Notes under the pieces: generated by a model | The model's input: the letters and a program-made list of their open reading frames with translations, nothing else | The model's database searches: none | Told to the model about the DNA's origin: nothing | Assembly: GCA_013329865.1 (NCBI GenBank) | Contig: DUJJ01000083.1 | Span: 1 to 7,292 of the forward strand | Length of the DNA stretch: 7,292 bases | Direction: 5' to 3' | Origin: Candidatus Poseidoniaceae archaeon | Lineage (GTDB): Archaea > Thermoplasmatota > Poseidoniia > Poseidoniales > Poseidoniaceae | In this document: piece after piece, positions 6,844 to 7,292 of the stretch | Layout: each line of letters begins with the position of its first letter | Numbering within the stretch: the first letter of the stretch is position 1 | Program-made: the position numbers and the translations under genes

Positions 6844-6877
6844 CCGGGCCCCATCCACTCTCTGTGCGGTTTTACTG

Positions 6878-6919
6878 CCTGACCTGAATGTCCAGGTATT
6901 GGACAATACTTACCTGACC
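6878..6919. repeat. Alternating inverted ACCTG/CAGGT units and CCTGACC direct repeat
   Basis: ACCTG (6882-6886), CAGGT (6893-6897) and ACCTG (6912-6916) alternate in orientation. The first pair is separated by 6 bases. The second extends to CAGGTA...TACCTG with 12 bases between. CCTGACC also occurs directly repeated at 6878-6884 and 6913-6919, 35 bases apart. The elements are in the 220-base convergent gap after the recombinase, where I see no gene. They could be recombinase or regulator binding sites, or chance. Confidence 0.35.
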
Positions 6920-7033
6920 GACAGCGGGAACAGTTTTCCTTTGGTGGAAGTTCAACTGTCTTACGCAGACGGCCATACTTCCTTCTTGGCATGAGCAGTG
7001 ATTAACAACTGGGTCTTTGAACAATTCGCGGGT

Positions 7034-7292
7034 TTATTTCTTAGCGTTTCTAAACCACGCCATCTTTGACAAAGGGGTATCTCTGGACGGACCTATTTTA
7101 TTAGTGCCTTTTTTGTTATTAGCCTTGGCTTTAGTCTTGGCCTTGGCCGCCAAATTCTTAGCTTTATCAGTAGTTTTCTTTGCCGCTGATTTAGTTGCTG
7201 CTTTGGCCTTAGTTGCTGTAGCCTTTGCTTTGGCTGGGGCTTGCTTAGCTGCTTCTTTTGCCGCAGTCGCAGTTTTCTTGGTTGCTTTCGAC
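7034..7292 (-). CDS. C-terminal end of a Lys/Ala-rich, histone H1-like tail protein (N-terminus beyond right edge)
   Basis: The frame is open from the right edge to a TAA at 7036-7034 and gives 85 complete residues. Most of it is low-complexity Lys, Ala and Thr (units such as ATKKTATAAKEAAK, KAKATATKAKAATK and AAKAKTKAKA), with very few acidic residues. It ends in a distinct short non-repetitive segment, GPSRDTPLSKMAWFRNAKK. Such tails resemble the C-terminus of histone H1 and bacterial H1-like proteins and bind nucleic acids by charge; they also occur as extensions on DNA or RNA enzymes and ribosomal proteins. The folded part that would identify the protein is outside the window. It converges on the recombinase with a gap of about 220 bases. 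The frame is supported by the absence of stops and the strongly biased composition. Confidence 0.75.
   Translation of the reverse strand, partial: SKATKKTATAAKEAAKQAPAKAKATATKAKAATKSAAKKTTDKAKNLAAKAKTKAKANNKKGTNKIGPSRDTPLSKMAWFRNAKK

Noticed and set aside
6803..6994. A 63-codon plus-strand frame in the gap after the recombinase
   Set aside because: It overlaps the recombinase end and runs through the T-rich region and repeats. It has no ribosome binding site and no recognisable motif.
1..7292. CRISPR array, tRNA, rRNA, insertion sequence or defence operon
   Set aside because: No regularly spaced repeats, cloverleaf, rRNA-like segment, transposase or terminal inverted repeats were seen. The single recombinase has no adjacent phage or mobile-element genes.

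Overview
The window looks like chromosomal DNA from an uncultivated marine euryarchaeon, most plausibly Marine Group II (Poseidoniales) or a relative in Thermoplasmatota. This is inferred from style, since there is no rRNA or marker gene here. The supporting signs are acidic secreted proteins with a single C-terminal anchor, a thrombospondin type 3 calcium motif, several N-x-S/T sequons, a possible TATA-like element between divergent genes, T-rich ends and GGTGA-type ribosome binding sites.

Layout. Minus strand, 1-840: the N-terminal 280 residues of a membrane protein with a cytoplasmic SAP DNA-binding domain, an acidic linker, one membrane helix and an outer domain that continues past the left edge. 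Minus strand, 929-2011: a two-helix membrane protein with an acidic N-terminus, a small outer domain and a Pro/Gly-rich cytoplasmic tail. A divergent promoter region (2012-2108) separates these from three plus-strand genes. These are a RimK-family ATP-grasp glutamate ligase fused to a C-terminal TrkA_C (RCK_C) regulatory domain (2109-3305), a large secreted or surface protein with one TSP3 motif and a membrane anchor (3334-5613), and a tyrosine recombinase of the XerC/XerD type with all six catalytic residues (5725-6813). A GC-rich run of three tetraloop hairpins lies directly before the recombinase. At the right edge a Lys/Ala-rich histone H1-like C-terminal tail enters on the minus strand (7034-7292).

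How the parts may relate. The two membrane proteins on either side of rimK are unrelated in their outer domains, but both end in the same kind of cytoplasmic tail: a proline-rich spacer, then an aromatic motif of the form (W/Y)-x-D-A-(G)-N-G-Y-x-(W/Y)-R-x-M ending in (W/Y)-(I/V)-P-Y. This suggests a common cytoplasmic partner. The RimK-RCK_C fusion between them, the membrane-tethered SAP protein, and the structured leader before the recombinase are the other unusual points. A single functional system joining these genes is not demonstrated by the sequence.
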